Source: Oikopleura dioica
Lineage: Eukaryota > Chordata > Appendicularia > Copelata > Oikopleuridae
Reading direction: 5' to 3'
Length of the DNA stretch: 64,000 nucleotides
NCBI GenBank assembly: GCA_907165135.1
Contig: OU015568.1
Coordinates: 6,456,501 to 6,520,500 of the forward strand
How positions within the stretch are numbered: the first letter of the stretch is position 1; the number at the start of each line of letters is the position of its first letter. The notes beneath the pieces are model-generated. The model ran no database searches and was not told the origin of the DNA. It saw only the letters and a program-made list of their open reading frames with translations. Below are positions 30,238 through 42,436 of the stretch, piece by piece. A program made the translations under genes and the position numbers.

Positions 30238-33200
30238 ATGGATTGGCAAGGGCGAAAGCTTATGAGTGCTCCTGGGCCGACGCCTTATCGGCAGCCAATG
30301 ATGGCGAATCATCAACGAATGCCACAGCAAGTTCCGCAACAAAGCTTCGGAAACGACCTTGGTTTGAGAATAAACGACCTTGACCAGCGAGTAATCCTCA
30401 CTGAACACGCTAATCGCGCTGCTCTAGACGAGGTTTACGCGCTCAGGGACAGCATAAGAAAAGAAATTTCCGGCTCAGGAGATTTGTCAAAGCAAGTCAG
30501 GACGAATGTAGATTGCATTGCGGGAATCAATGTTCGCATGCGAGGAGTAGAAGAAAGGACAGATGACCTGATAAGAAGAGCTGATGAGTTTCAAGGTAAA
30601 GAAAAAACTTTTGTCTGGGCGATTGCGAATAATATTTTCTTTGACGAGTTTTCGAATAATCACATTGACATGAACTTATGAATAAATTAAGGCTCAATAA
30701 ATCGTCTTGAAGGGCAATTTCTTCGTAATGAAGGAACCGATGCAAAAAAGTCAGTCGCTCAGTTTTGCTTGTCAATAATACTGTAGTAGTCGATGGAATA
30801 TTTCTTAGAAAGAATGTCGATCAAGCATTCGAAGACATTATTTTTGTCTAGAAATTAATAGTAGATGTCAATAAGACTTTTTTCTGACGATATAGAATTC
30901 GCACTTTTTGCATCGATGAAAAAGGCGATAAAAGACTTGGCAATGATGCAGCCTTGCGAGAAGCCACTCAGGCCAGACAGCGAGTGGATGAACTCAGCAG
31001 AATTTTGGACCATCAGACGAGGATTACTGATGCTTTGAGCCACGAGATGAGCTCGATGAGAGGCAGAATCGACTTGTCGGATCTGCGTCAGCGGGATAAT
31101 TCCAGCTCAGCGGCTTCGTTTCATAATGAAAAGGTCGAGTTGAAGAACACCTTCCAAGAGTCAAGCCAAGAGTCTCGAGGCCTAATGGACTTGAAATTCA
31201 AAGAAATTCACAATCGAATATACACCATCGAGCAAGAAAATGCCGAAAAAACTGCAAAGATATCAGGCGTGTTCTTTAATTAAAAATGATCTTACAGAGT
31301 AGATCAGGTGATCTCCTTTGAAAACAGTCTAAGACTACGAAGGCATGAATAATTAAGAATTCTTAAAAGCATTGGAAGCAGAAAACAACCAGATCAGGAA
31401 TGAACTCCGAAATATGAAGCCAACGAGGGAAATCTCCATCACACAGCCGGGGTTCCAATTTTCGAGCGAGCGGCTGAGCGCTGGAGCGTCAAAATTCTTG
31501 AGCGGAGCGAGCGGTTGAGCGGCTAGTCAAAGTAGAGCCGTGAGCTGAGCGAGTTGACTTTGAGCGCTCAACCGCTCAAAGATCTCAAGTTGAGCGGAGC
31601 GAGCGGTTGAGCGGCTAGTCAAAAAAAGAGCCGTGAGCTGAGCGAGCGGACTTTGAGCGCTCAACCGCTCAATAATCTCAAGTTGAGCGAGCGAGCGGCT
31701 TAGCGGTCTTGAAAAAAGACAGTTGCGCTGAGCGAGCTGAGCGGCTGCTCATCGCTCGCTCACCGCTCAACAAAAATTGGAACCCTGGACTTAGCCATCT
31801 GAAGGTTCCAAGCGATCTTTGGAGAATCGTTTCGAGCAGCTGGTCAAAGAAGTCGACCAATGCTTTGGCGAACTTGGCCGACAATTGCAACGAGAAAGCT
31901 CGGCTAGGCAAGAACTTGCGACAAGGATGAAAAGCTCAGTTATCAGTGGCGAGTCCCCGGAGATCGAGGAGAAACTGTCGAAGATAGAACATTCAATTAA
32001 AGAGCATCAGAAGGTTCTCTATTCGCCCGGATTTAGGAAACGCATTTTAAATCGTTCTCTTTCGCAAATATTATTTTTTAGAAAAATTAAACGGTATTTT
32101 TAAAGCGTTCAAATCAGGGCCGGAAACTTCGCGAAAGTATCTGGCGACTTGGATTTATCAAAACTCTTTGAAGAGTTGGATAAACTGAATGGAAAATGGA
32201 ACACTCTAAATGGACGACTTGATGATTTTGGAACCAAACTGAGGAAAATAGACCAAATCGAAGAAAAATTCAATTCAGATGTTAAAATGATCAGGGCAAG
32301 AACTGTAACATTGGCGGAGGACATCGAAAACATTGTGGCAAACCAAGATGCCATTCAACCAAATGCACCACAAGAAAGCCACAAACAGGAGGACCACTCG
32401 GAACCGGTGGTCGAAGAAAGGCCAAGACAATTACGCTCAAAATCGATGATTCTTGAACAGCAAATGCTCGCAGAATCCCTCGGAGAATTGAAAGACAACG
32501 TCCACGTGATCGAAAACCAACTGGAAGAAAAACAAACGGATTTGAACATTTTCAAGGACCAGCAAAATCGACTCAAGGAAAATTTACAAGAAAAGATTCG
32601 AAGTTTGGAGGAAAAATTGACCGAAAGAATTGAAAATATTCTCTCGCAGCCGCCAAAAATGTCGAGAACTGTGAGCTTGGGACCCGACACGGGAGACATC
32701 AAGAAGATAAAAACGGATATTGGAGCTTTGGAGGAGAAACTGGAGCATTTTAAGAACTCGATGAAGCCGCTCGTTAACGAATTCCGAACAGGAAATCTGA
32801 TGAGCCCAGCAATGACCGCACTTCATGACCAATTAATTCAAGTCAAGGGCGAGACCGACAATTTGCGCAAAATGTCAGACAGCAATCGACAAAAAGCAGA
32901 TGCTCAATCGCATGAAGTCAAAATTCGTTTGAGGACGCTTCAAGATGAACTTGAACGAACTCAGAGCAGAATTGACGCAAGAAACTCGATCGAGGATGGA
33001 GATGACATCGATGTAATCATCACTGTTGATGGAAAAAAATCCAGCACAGAATCGACTCGTCAAAAGATGATTAACCAAAAGCTTGAGAGTCTCTCGGACT
33101 TGGAAAAGAAGCAAGAACGATTCGAAATTCTAGTGCTGAAAAAGCTCGACGAGCTGCAACGATCTGGCAAGCCTACTACCGGATCTCTACCGATTCAGCA

Positions 33201-36200
33201 GCGAGAGGAGAAGATCAAACAGCGAGAATACAAGGGAGAAATTGAAGAAATGTCGAACGAGCTTTCGAAAATTTGGAAAATTCTCGGCGACTTTAGAATC
33301 GAGCTCAAACGAAAAGAGCTGATCCACGAGGATCCATCAAATATTGGTGCTCTTGCTTCCGCGATAAATGAACAAATGAAGAGTGGGAAGAAGGGAATGG
33401 GTGGAATGAAACGAACGCAATCTACCGACTTCGACTTTACCGTCGACTTGAGCCAAAGAATCGAAATTGTGGAAAAGCAAATTCAAAAACTCGGCACTGG
33501 TAAAATCTGGAAAGCGGTTGAGGCGATGGAGGATGATCAAAATGACATCGATAAGCGACTGGCTCTGGTAGAAAGAAAACTCATCGAGGTAGAAGACCAG
33601 TCCGACGTGAGGAGCACTTTTTCCGCGAGCTCAAAAAAGTCTGAAAAGCGAACCAAAAAGCTCAAGGAGGAAGTCGAATCATTAAAGCACAAAACCATCA
33701 TCCTCGAAAACATGCTCACAGACCTCAAACACGCGAATGAAAACCTCGAAGACTCGATCAAAAAGGCAAAATCAGCAGCAACGAAGAACGAACTCAAGCG
33801 TCTCGCGACCGAGGTGAATGAGATCAAAACAAAAGTGATGGAACCGCTGACGGTGAAGTGCTCTAAGATGCTTGTGGAAATGGCGAGAAAAGACGACCTC
33901 AAATCGATCAAGAGCCAAATTAAAACGATGGCGGAAAGCGTCGAGAAAATATCTGAAAGAGAATCGGTCAATATTGACGGTCAACTAGCAAAGATTGATT
34001 CTTCGATCCGAAAAGAACTGGCTAAGTGCTTGACTCAATCAGATCTTGAGGAAGTAATTGATATAGCTACTTCTGCCCGAAAGTCTTCTGCAAATGTTCG
34101 CCAAGAACTCAACAACTTCACGAAACGAACCAAAACGCGTTTTGAAGATTTCACCCAAAAGATCGACGAAATTCAAGTAAAGACAAATGAAGAACTTGGA
34201 AACTTTTTCAAGAAAAACACCAATCTCGGTTTGATCAAATCAATCGACGAAGTGCGCCAATACTCAAGCGATCTTGCGGAAAAAATTGAAATCATAGAAG
34301 AGGCACTCGACGAATTGACGAGCAAGAACGATGGGGATCTCCCTAACATTTCAAGGACCAGTTCCAAGCTTTCTCGCCTCTCGCATTCTGACTCGAGGAC
34401 GGCTTTGAACGATGTCGCACCGTTTTTGGAAGATTTGGAAGGGCTGAAATCTCAATTTGCGGATCTAAAAGACAGCATTTCAAAAACATATGTCTCCAAC
34501 GTTTCTTTCTCCGAGAAAGTGAGGAACTTTGACGAAGCCATTGCGACTGTAGATGAGCTCAAACAGATACGAGATATCTTCGAGGCGCAATCCGCTTCAG
34601 TTCGATCAAACAAAGATAGCGTCAGCAAAGCGTTGAAGGATGTTGAAAATTTGACAAAAACCGTTCAAGTCTTGAACGATTTTGAAAAAGTCTTCGAAAA
34701 GGGGGTCGAAGAAAAGTTCAGTCGGGTGTTTGATCGACTCTGTACGATCGAAGACACTACTGTGAAAAAATCCGTTCACGATGATGTCCAAGAAATGATG
34801 GACATTCAAAGAACCGTTTCCCAGACGAGTCAGATTAACGAAGATTCGGTGAGGTTGATGATCAAGGATTACGTCGACTTGGAGATTGAAAACATACGAA
34901 ACAGTCTCAAAGAAGTCAAAGAAGAGGTCAAATCGCAGCATAATTTCCGCTCATCAAAGCAGGAAGAAGGAGAGTCGTTTGATATCAATCATGATCTGAT
35001 AGAAGCGATCGAAGGAGGAATGAGAGAGTACATCAATGGCAAACTGGATCTTTATGTCACCGTAGCGGAGCTAGAAACTGCTGTTGACGCGAGAATCGAG
35101 CGCGGTGGTCCTCCATCTGTCTTGACTCACAATTACGAAAGCAGTGATCAGACCGGCGCCCCGTCTAGAGATCAAATCGTTAACGCTGTCGAGGAGTGCG
35201 TCAACAAGCAAACCGACCAGCTTGTTTCACTCTTTGTTACGAAAGACAAGCTGCTCGATTTGCAAAGAAAATTAGATGAGTTAGATCTTCAAAGAAAGAG
35301 AGAAACGGTATCTGAGAGTTCAACGAGTTTGCGCTCTCCAAGCACTGCGTCAACAATCACCTCTTATGAGATTAGCGAAAAGTTGGACAGCAACATCAGG
35401 GATCACATCAAATCCCAAATGAAGCATTACATAACCACGTCGGATATGCATGGGCTTATTCATGAGGTTCAACGACTTACAGAATCGCACAAGATGTTGA
35501 CCGACTTCAAATACGACATCCAACGACAATTGAAACTAGACGAAAAGAAAATATCCCAACTGGAAAATGCTCTTCTCGACAAATCGGAACAGCGTCTTTT
35601 ATCTTCTTCAGCAACAGCTCTAGATCCGAGCATCTCGCTGAAAATTTCCAAGCTTTCGGAAAAAATTGACGACATAGAAGACTCACTCAAGAACCAAGCC
35701 CTCCTAAAGCCGAGAGATGACACTCTTTCGGATGATTTCCAAGACTTGAAATTGGAATTCTTGCGGCTGAAAAAACACGATATTTTTGAAAAGATCAATT
35801 CTTTCGTAACCATTAATGATATCCGTGGACTTGTGGTTGAGCTGTCAACGATTTCGAAAGATTTTAATGAGATGAAAGAGAGTATGAAAACATCCGAAAA
35901 TGCGACGGGGTCTGTCAATGTTCTCGATGACACGGATATTTTAGGAAAGGATGAACTGGATACTTCTCTTTATTGAAAACTTAATTATTCTTTATCTCGT
36001 GAAAAGACGACGTGGAAAACATGATCAACAGCAAGATCGAAGAAATCTGGCCTATCGTTGATGAGATCGTGGTCAAATCTATTCTCGAGTACAAGGAAAG
36101 GTTCTTTACTTCTTATCATTTTCCCATGATCATGAATTACGAACTAAAATAAGCCCTTTGAGAAATATTCTGACGACAGTATGCGAATCGTTGCTCACGA

Positions 36201-37925
36201 AGAAGTTCAAAAATTCGAGCCAGTGTTGGAGTCGATTGTTGAATCTATTGAGAGTTCTCGTCTTCAATCGCCTGTTCCTGACGAAGCTCCTCAGCGATTA
36301 AATTTATCAGATGAAGATCTTCTTGAGCTCACATCAAAAACGATCGTGTCGCAGGCACTTTTCAACGGGCAGCAACAAATCCGCCGCGAAGATTTCGAAG
36401 AAAACATGAACGCAGAACTGGCCCAAGTTCAGAGCGAACTTGCGCTCATCCGTCATCAGCTGGGCCAAGGTCAACCTGATGTGGTACCGCGGCCGGATAA
36501 CGAGGCCTTGAAAGGGCTATCAGATCGCCTCCAATCCGTCGAAACACGTATGACGGCCCTCGATGCGCTGTCTCAACGTGTTCACGATTTGGAATCAGAG
36601 CCGGTTCTCTCGGACCGTCACGGTTTCATCCAGAATCAAACGAACCCGTTTTCCGACTCGCCCGAGTCCGTTCAGAATCAAGCTCCGGGGTTGGGGGCTA
36701 ACGATACGATGGAAAGGAAAATAATCGCTTTGGAAAGACGTCTTGATGATGTTAAAATGCCAAATATAGAACAATGCCTCACGGAATTGAAGTCATATTT
36801 CGAATCAGAGCTCCAGAAAGTGGAAACAACAACGACCTCCCTTATTACTGAATTCCGCGCTTTTTCTCCACCAATTTCACCAGAACAGTCTGACAAGTCG
36901 CTGAATAACCAACTCCCTCAAGAGCAGCAGCAGCAGCCGCAAGATGCTCATAGAATAAAAGGAATCATCGATGAGTTCGAGCTCAATCAGTTCGAGTTCC
37001 AAAACTCGATTATCAAGAAGATCGCCGACGTGTCTGACGACTTGAATCAGAAGATAGACAAGGTGAAAGCACTCACGGAGCTTTCCAAATCATTGACCGA
37101 GGCGGAGAATAAGAACTTTACTCCGGAGCAATTCAGCGTCCGCAACATGGTCTACCAGACTGAAAGATCGCTCAAGGGCGAAATCAGCCAAAAAGTAAGC
37201 GTCCTCGGAAAGACCGTGCAATCGGACAACTTCGCGATCCGAGAATTGATCAGAGAAGAGCGCAAAAAGCATGTTCGCGACATGAACGACCTTGAAAAAC
37301 GACAGGCAGAAGTCAAAAAGGAATTCTTGGAGCTCATGTCGAAAGTCAACAAGGACAAGAGTAGCACAGTAAAAGCTACTGAAAAGTGCGAGAAGAAGAT
37401 CAAGGGATTCTCGTCGGAACTGAAGCAGACTATCAAAGCAACAAGGGCGAGTCTTGATGAAGTTGTTGAAGCCTTCCGGGATGAGCTTGGGCAAAATAAG
37501 ATCGAGCTCAAGAATTCCCTAAAAGGAAAAAGGTCTTATTCTCTTTAGGCGACTTTTTGTGGAAAAACAAAAAAAAACGGCTCTGAGAGATTATAGAACT
37601 AAGTTTGATCTACTCAAAGACCCTTTATGGTAAGCTCTAGTATTTACAGGCTCGGAGTTATTCAGGGCCAAAGTTGGGGAAATCGAAGGTAGTACCCTTA
37701 AGACCTTTTGAAAGATACGATCGAGCAAAGTCTTCAAGGAAAAATCGCCATAGACAGATTATTTGCTCGGCAATGCAAAGTTGAGACCAATTTTGACCGA
37801 TTCTCAAGAGAAGTGAAAGGTAAAAATTGAAAATGAGAATCGTGGTATATATTTACTTGGTTTAACTTTAATTCCTTTTAGCGACGATCAAGTTTTTCAC
37901 GGATCAACTCGAAGAATCCGAATAA
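30238..37925 (+). CDS. giant coiled-coil protein, about 2,190 aa, family unknown
   Basis: Exons 30238-30595, 30692-30749, 30935-31266, 31370-31446, 31795 to about 32013, about 32106-35944, 36007-36095, 36154-37532, 37588-37629, 37666-37688, 37715-37819 and 37882-37925. After a Pro/Gln-rich start (PYRQPMMANHQRMPQQ) nearly the whole chain is charged heptad repeat with Ser-rich breaks, e.g. MKRTQSTDFDFTVDLSQR. There are no motor, GRIP or plakin modules that I can see. A scaffold or cytoskeletal role is only a guess. Splices at 31267 (GC), 35945 and 36096 (both GAAAGG) are non-canonical but needed for frame. A 340-bp MITE interrupts the coding sequence at 31448. The junction around 32013-32118 is unresolved. 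Confidence 0.78.
31448..31787. mobile_element. hAT-like MITE in the coding sequence of the coiled-coil gene
   Basis: Ends C(G/A)GGGTTCCAATTTT inverted. The inside is rich in GAGCGGTTGAGCGGC hairpins. Flanking 8-mers CACACAGC (31440-31447) and GACTTAGC (31788-31795) match at 5 of 8 positions. Host codons run in frame across (ISITQ then PSEGSKR). The second copy now reads TTAG just before the resuming codon, which could serve as an acceptor. No GT, GC or GA donor lies at the matching place on the left. Confidence 0.7.
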
Positions 37926-38202
37926 AAAACGCCTCTTTTACCAACATTCTGCTAATAAACAAAAATCTACCTTCTTGAAAAAATCAGTTAATTGGATAAT
38001 TAACGGATTCTATTCGCATTCCACATGAGAGCAATTTGGTTTATGTTGCCAATTGGAAAGTAAATCTCACGTAGAGAGTATTCCGAGGCTCTCAATTTTC
38101 TCAATGACGTTTTCTGCCGGTAAAGGGCGGCTTGGTGAGTTCATTTGTGTTGTGATTTCTTCTCCCTGGACGTAGTTCTTGAATGATACTGTAGTTTCTT
38201 CC

Positions 38203-38455
38203 CTGGGGTCGGCAACAGGAGTGGAAGACCTAAGCCAGGGTAACCCTGCCAGGGTTCTGAAAGAGCTTTGATGAAAGCCGCGTAGCGGCTTTTTTAGGAA
38301 CGAAGCCGCAACGCGGCTTCGCCTAATAATTATTCGAGTCCATTTTGAACTTCTGGCGAAGCCCCTTTGCGGCTTCGTTTCTAAAGAAGCCGCTACGCGG
38401 CTTTCATCAAAGCTCTTTCAGAACCCTTGACTCAGGTTTCCGTCTCTGGTTAGGA
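38203..38455. mobile_element. hAT-type MITE, family A copy 6
   Basis: Left end CTGGGGTCGGCAAC, two inner GCCGC hairpins (AAGCCGCGTAGCGGCTT type) and a worn right end. It lies about 80 bp upstream of the gene starting at 38536, possibly within its promoter. Confidence 0.7.
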
Positions 38456-38535
38456 TTCTAGAACACTTTATTACATGAAAAATGTTGTTTTTCCAGGAAA
38501 TGATAGCGGGCAATAATTTACTAAAAAATTAGAAA

Positions 38536-39225
38536 ATGGATAAGTTCAAAAAAATCGCCGAAAAAGTCATTGACGACTCTGCTCCAACGAATCCACAGCT
38601 AGTTGATATCGTAAATATGACAAAGATGCTCAAGGTAAGAAAAGAAAGCGACAATTATTGGCGAATAATGATTTTAGGAGAAAGAACAGTTCATGAAAAA
38701 CCTTGCGAATGACCAAAGAAAAAACATTGAGCCAATTATTCGCGAACAGCTTTATAAAGATGCAGGTTTGTCTGCTTGGAAAATGAAAGTCGTAATTTGT
38801 TCATAGTGGATATTTTAAAAAGAGTCGACGACGAGTACGAAAAAATCTACGGCAAAGGACTCATTGGAGCGATTTTCAAGCAGATATGCAAGATCTTCGG
38901 GTTTGGAGATTCTGAGGCTTACCAGAGCTTCAAACTTGACGCCAAGTGAGTAGCTTATTTTAACGAAAAAATGACCGGTCTCCATCTTAGAACGAAACTC
39001 TTGGAGTACAGCTCAAAAATAGCCAACCAAGAAATTGAAAATACAGAATACCTCGGTCGCAAAACGACGACACTGATGAGGGGAAGAGAAGACACCGACG
39101 ATTACCTAACCATGGACGGCTTCACGGGCGAAAGTTTCGATTCAAGAGGACGGAAACGAAAGACTGCAAATTTCACTGAAAACTTGCTGTCAAGCCTCAA
39201 TCTTCTGAACAGAAAAAGCAAATAA
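38536..39225 (+). CDS. hypothetical 186-aa protein
   Basis: Exons 38536-38634, 38678-38765, 38807-38945 and 38991-39225 join with correct phases and GT-AG introns of 41-45 bp. The chain is hydrophilic and helical (MDKFKKIAEKVIDDS, DILKRVDDEYEKIYGKG), with one less polar segment (LIGAIFKQICKIFGFG) and a basic, Ser/Asn-rich end. No family is recognised. The ATG follows AAATTAG by three bases, compatible with a spliced leader. Confidence 0.65.
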
Positions 39226-39496
39226 ATAAAAAGTTTTTCTCCGAAACTTAATTTTCTGCGAAAAAGCGCTTTTATGAGCTTTTTTTTTAATTGCCCATTA
39301 TCAGACATTAAAACTATCATAAAGACCGGATCATCAAATAATAACATCCTTCAGATACTTATTTCAAAGAGCAAAGTACCAGTGTTTTTTCGAGCCACGT
39401 GATTTGCTTTCGAAAAGGGAAAATCATCAACATTACGTCTGATGATTCCCGCCATTAGGTCATTTTTTTCGAGTATGTTTTCAAGTGCTCGAAACT

Positions 39497-40118
39497 ATGG
39501 AAGATTCTGACGTGAGGAGCTTCGTCGAGAGTTTGAGTACACAAAGCGGGGACGTCATCTCTTAATCGCTGTCGTATTAACTTTATCAGATTCTTTGCTG
39601 GCTAGAGGCTACGTAAGGGAGTGTCCCAGCGTCAAATGTCGTTTTCGGGGGCGTATTTTTTGACGGAGCCTGCTTGCTGTAGTTCTTCTTTGAACTGTTC
39701 CTGCAAGGTTCTTTATTTAGCATCTTGAATGAGGTGCTAGTGCCCCGTTTCTTCGCTGGATGGAGTCCAGAGCTAATCCGTGCTAAGCTAACGCCACGCA
39801 GGGTACCTCAACCCTCTGCATAAAAGTACTCAGCAGTTGAGAGAACGGTCAAGGATCAGCAGTCAAACCTGACTTCCCCTCTGTCCAGTGGATCACAGAG
39901 AGAGAGTGGACATCAAAGCTCTAGTAGCGCTCCGTGACGCCACCACTCAGCGCCGATCCACGGTTCATAATCCAGCCGAAATTGCCCCCACTCCCTCACA
40001 GAGAGCCTCAGATAGGTATCTTCCGGATTTTCTGAAAAACGAAGTAATCAACCAACAATCCTTCAATCAATCCTTCAAGAGAATCCAGAAGAATCTTGAT
40101 CTCTTCGCTGAGCTGTAG
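39497..40118 (+). CDS. possible small gene, exon structure unresolved
   Basis: An ATG at 39497 opens MEDSDVRSFVESLSTQSGD, followed by a possible donor at GAC|GTCATC. A separate 76-codon frame 39889-40118 begins right after CTGTCCAG (DHRERVDIKALVALRDATT) and ends at a TAG. They may be first and last exons of one gene, but I could not find the middle in phase. Function unknown. Confidence 0.3.
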
Positions 40119-40149
40119 TCAAAACCCTGAGAATCGAAGTCACGAAAAA

Positions 40150-41394
40150 ATGAACATGAAAATTTTAACGATGCTAGTTTTTACAAGTGCTGTTTCAAAT
40201 GCTTCTTATGATTTTACCGGGTAAGTTCAATTGCAGTAGGCTGTACCTTGGGGGCTAAAACCGATCGGTGAAGGGTTAGGGTTAGAGTTCGGGCCAAGAA
40301 TAAGGGGGTACTCACCATCAATTTAATTTGATCGAGAGTGTTGATAACACGATGAGGTTCAAGCCTCTGATAGTTGTTGATTTATTGGGCAGACATTTGG
40401 GATCGTAGCTCATTTTCGATGTCGCGATTATCGCTAAAAATAGTCTGTCGCGCTTCTTAAAATTATTTAATTGATAGTGGTCTTACCTATTAGGTGAATA
40501 AAACCGTTTTTAGAGGATCCAGTGGCAATTCTATCCCTTCGCAGCGCTCTGGAATGAAGCATGATGAGCATTCAGACCGGAGAATTCATCAATACGTGAA
40601 TAAAGCACAAACGAGAATGTTGAGGAGAAGTACTGACGTTCGCTTTCTCAATGCGACGATAGAAATCGACTACAAAAGTGACAAACGAACGCTGGAAATG
40701 TTCTTTGAATTCGTAAACGGGGAAATTCGAAGCCACAAGGAAGATCTGGAATCAGACGAAGACATCAAGAACATGAAGAAATACATCCAGCGACATGTCG
40801 ACAGCTACAAATGGAATTACATGAGCAACAACGACAGTATCGCCCGAGGAGTGCTCAAAGTATCACTGGACTTCGCGGACGCGCCTTACTTGTGCCACAA
40901 CGCCACGATCATCATCTTCAAAAATCGACTCTCGGAAGTTTCCGATGAAATTGATCGCATTCAACAGCGATATAACGAAACCTACCACAAGAATGTCGAG
41001 GAATACAACAAAATGCGGCTGTATATGCGCAGTCACTCGTTCAACTACAACTCCAATATTGCTCAGATCCCAAGGAGCGAGTCGCCAATTAATTTGGGAA
41101 GTTCGAATGTTCCTTCAGCTTCAGTTAGCGACTACGAAAATTTGGCAGATCCAGCTGATCCAGCTTCTGTTCAGGATGAGATTTGCAATGGTAAGAACTC
41201 TCAAGTTGAATCAACCGGTTTTAATGTCAACGTTTTTAGGGGAACTCAATAAGGCAGAAAACCAAGAAAAATGTTTCGATGCTCGTCGGAAATTCGGGCG
41301 CGTCAAGTGCTCCCTCGCCTGCAAATTCGCCGTCATCCCTAGAACGCGAGAGATAAAGCTAACAAGCGTTGAGTTTTCTTGGACTCGAGCTTGA
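40150..41394 (+). CDS. hypothetical secreted protein, 300 aa
   Basis: Exons 40150-40220, 40514-41190 and 41240-41394 keep phase with GT-AG introns. The start MNMKILTMLVFTSAVSNAS is a clear signal peptide. The mature chain is polar with N-glycosylation sequons (FLNATIEI, CHNATIII) and a helical centre (SEVSDEIDRIQQRYNETYH). Cysteines cluster at the C terminus (EKCFDARRK, VKCSLACKF). No family is recognised, so it could be a lineage-specific secreted product. Confidence 0.7.
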
Positions 41395-42436
41395 GGCTCG
41401 TTGCCTTCGTAGTCTTGATTTGTCGCGATACCGCCAGAGCCCAATGCCATGTTCAAAACTCATTGTGTTACTTTCTGAAAGTTCATTCTTCTCATAAAAA
41501 ATTCTTCCTTTAAAAAAATACCCGTTCTAGGTCTCTTCTGTACAGATACAGTATCGCGCGACTAACAGCATAAAACAACGTTTTCCACGAGACCTAGCGC
41601 CTTAAAAATCCGAAATGCACAAAAGTTCAAAGTCGCTTGCTACTACCCTTTTGGAAAAAATTAATATTTATGTGATTATGATTGTTTTACTTCTTCTCAG
41701 ACGTTAATTATTGCCACTCAACTGCGTTTAATGGACCAGCTTTATTCTGAGCGTTGACATTTTGAGAGAGCGCCTATTTATAATTTCCCCTTCCGGAAAG
41801 ATCGTTTTCACACAGAATAAATCAACGCCCTTGTAAATAAAAAAAAATACGAGTTGTTTTTTCTCACAGTCGAACTTGTCCCGCAGGTTGAACTATTAAT
41901 TTTTTACTACAAGAGTTCTCAAATAGGACTAAACCAATTTATGGAAGTGCATTTTTGAAGAACCAATAAGAATGCTGTATTTGGCATACCGGCCAATCAA
42001 AATACTTATCCATAAAATCAAGTGCATATTTTGGTTTTGCCCCCAAAATAGAAGTCAAAAATTTTGGGTCGAACCAATTTTTGGAAGGGATTTTTATGGA
42101 AAGGGTTTTGATTGGCCGGTAGGCCAAATAGAGCAATTTTATTGGTAATCCAAAAATTCACTTCCAAAAATTGGTTTAGTCCAAAATGTTCAGCAAGGAA
42201 GCTAAACTTCTATAGACTAAGTTACTGGAGTAGCAATTGAACTTCTCATTTGAAAGAAAGATCCTTCGCAAAGGTTCATCCTTTTGGATGAGCAAACTTC
42301 AGAGCCGGTACTATAAACTTTGCAAGAGATAGGCGCAAGTCGGAACTATAACCATGTGCTACATCCGAAAAGACCCCTGCCGAGCATCTTTGCATCGCAT
42401 AGAATCAGTCGAGAGATTCAATTCTACCAGTTCAAC
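41395..42436. other. intergenic stretch holding one MITE
   Basis: No coding frame with support. Contains the inverted-repeat element at 41926-42182. The region just before 42437 is the likely promoter/leader of the myosin-binding protein C gene. Confidence 0.5.
41926..42182. mobile_element. MITE with long terminal inverted repeats, family D
   Basis: Ends GGACTAAACCAATTT(A/T)TGGAAGTG inverted; 257 bp, no coding capacity. A second inverted pair sits inside (CCGGCCAATCAAAA). Its superfamily and target duplication are unclear. Confidence 0.7.

Noticed and set aside
32109-37511. Many minus-strand frames of 60-155 codons opposite the coiled-coil gene
   Set aside because: They are antisense by-products of a Lys/Glu/Leu-rich coding sequence, with no splice or family support.
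39740-39880. GC-balanced stretch with paired segments that could be a structured RNA
   Set aside because: I could not match it to a tRNA, 5S rRNA, snRNA or snoRNA pattern.
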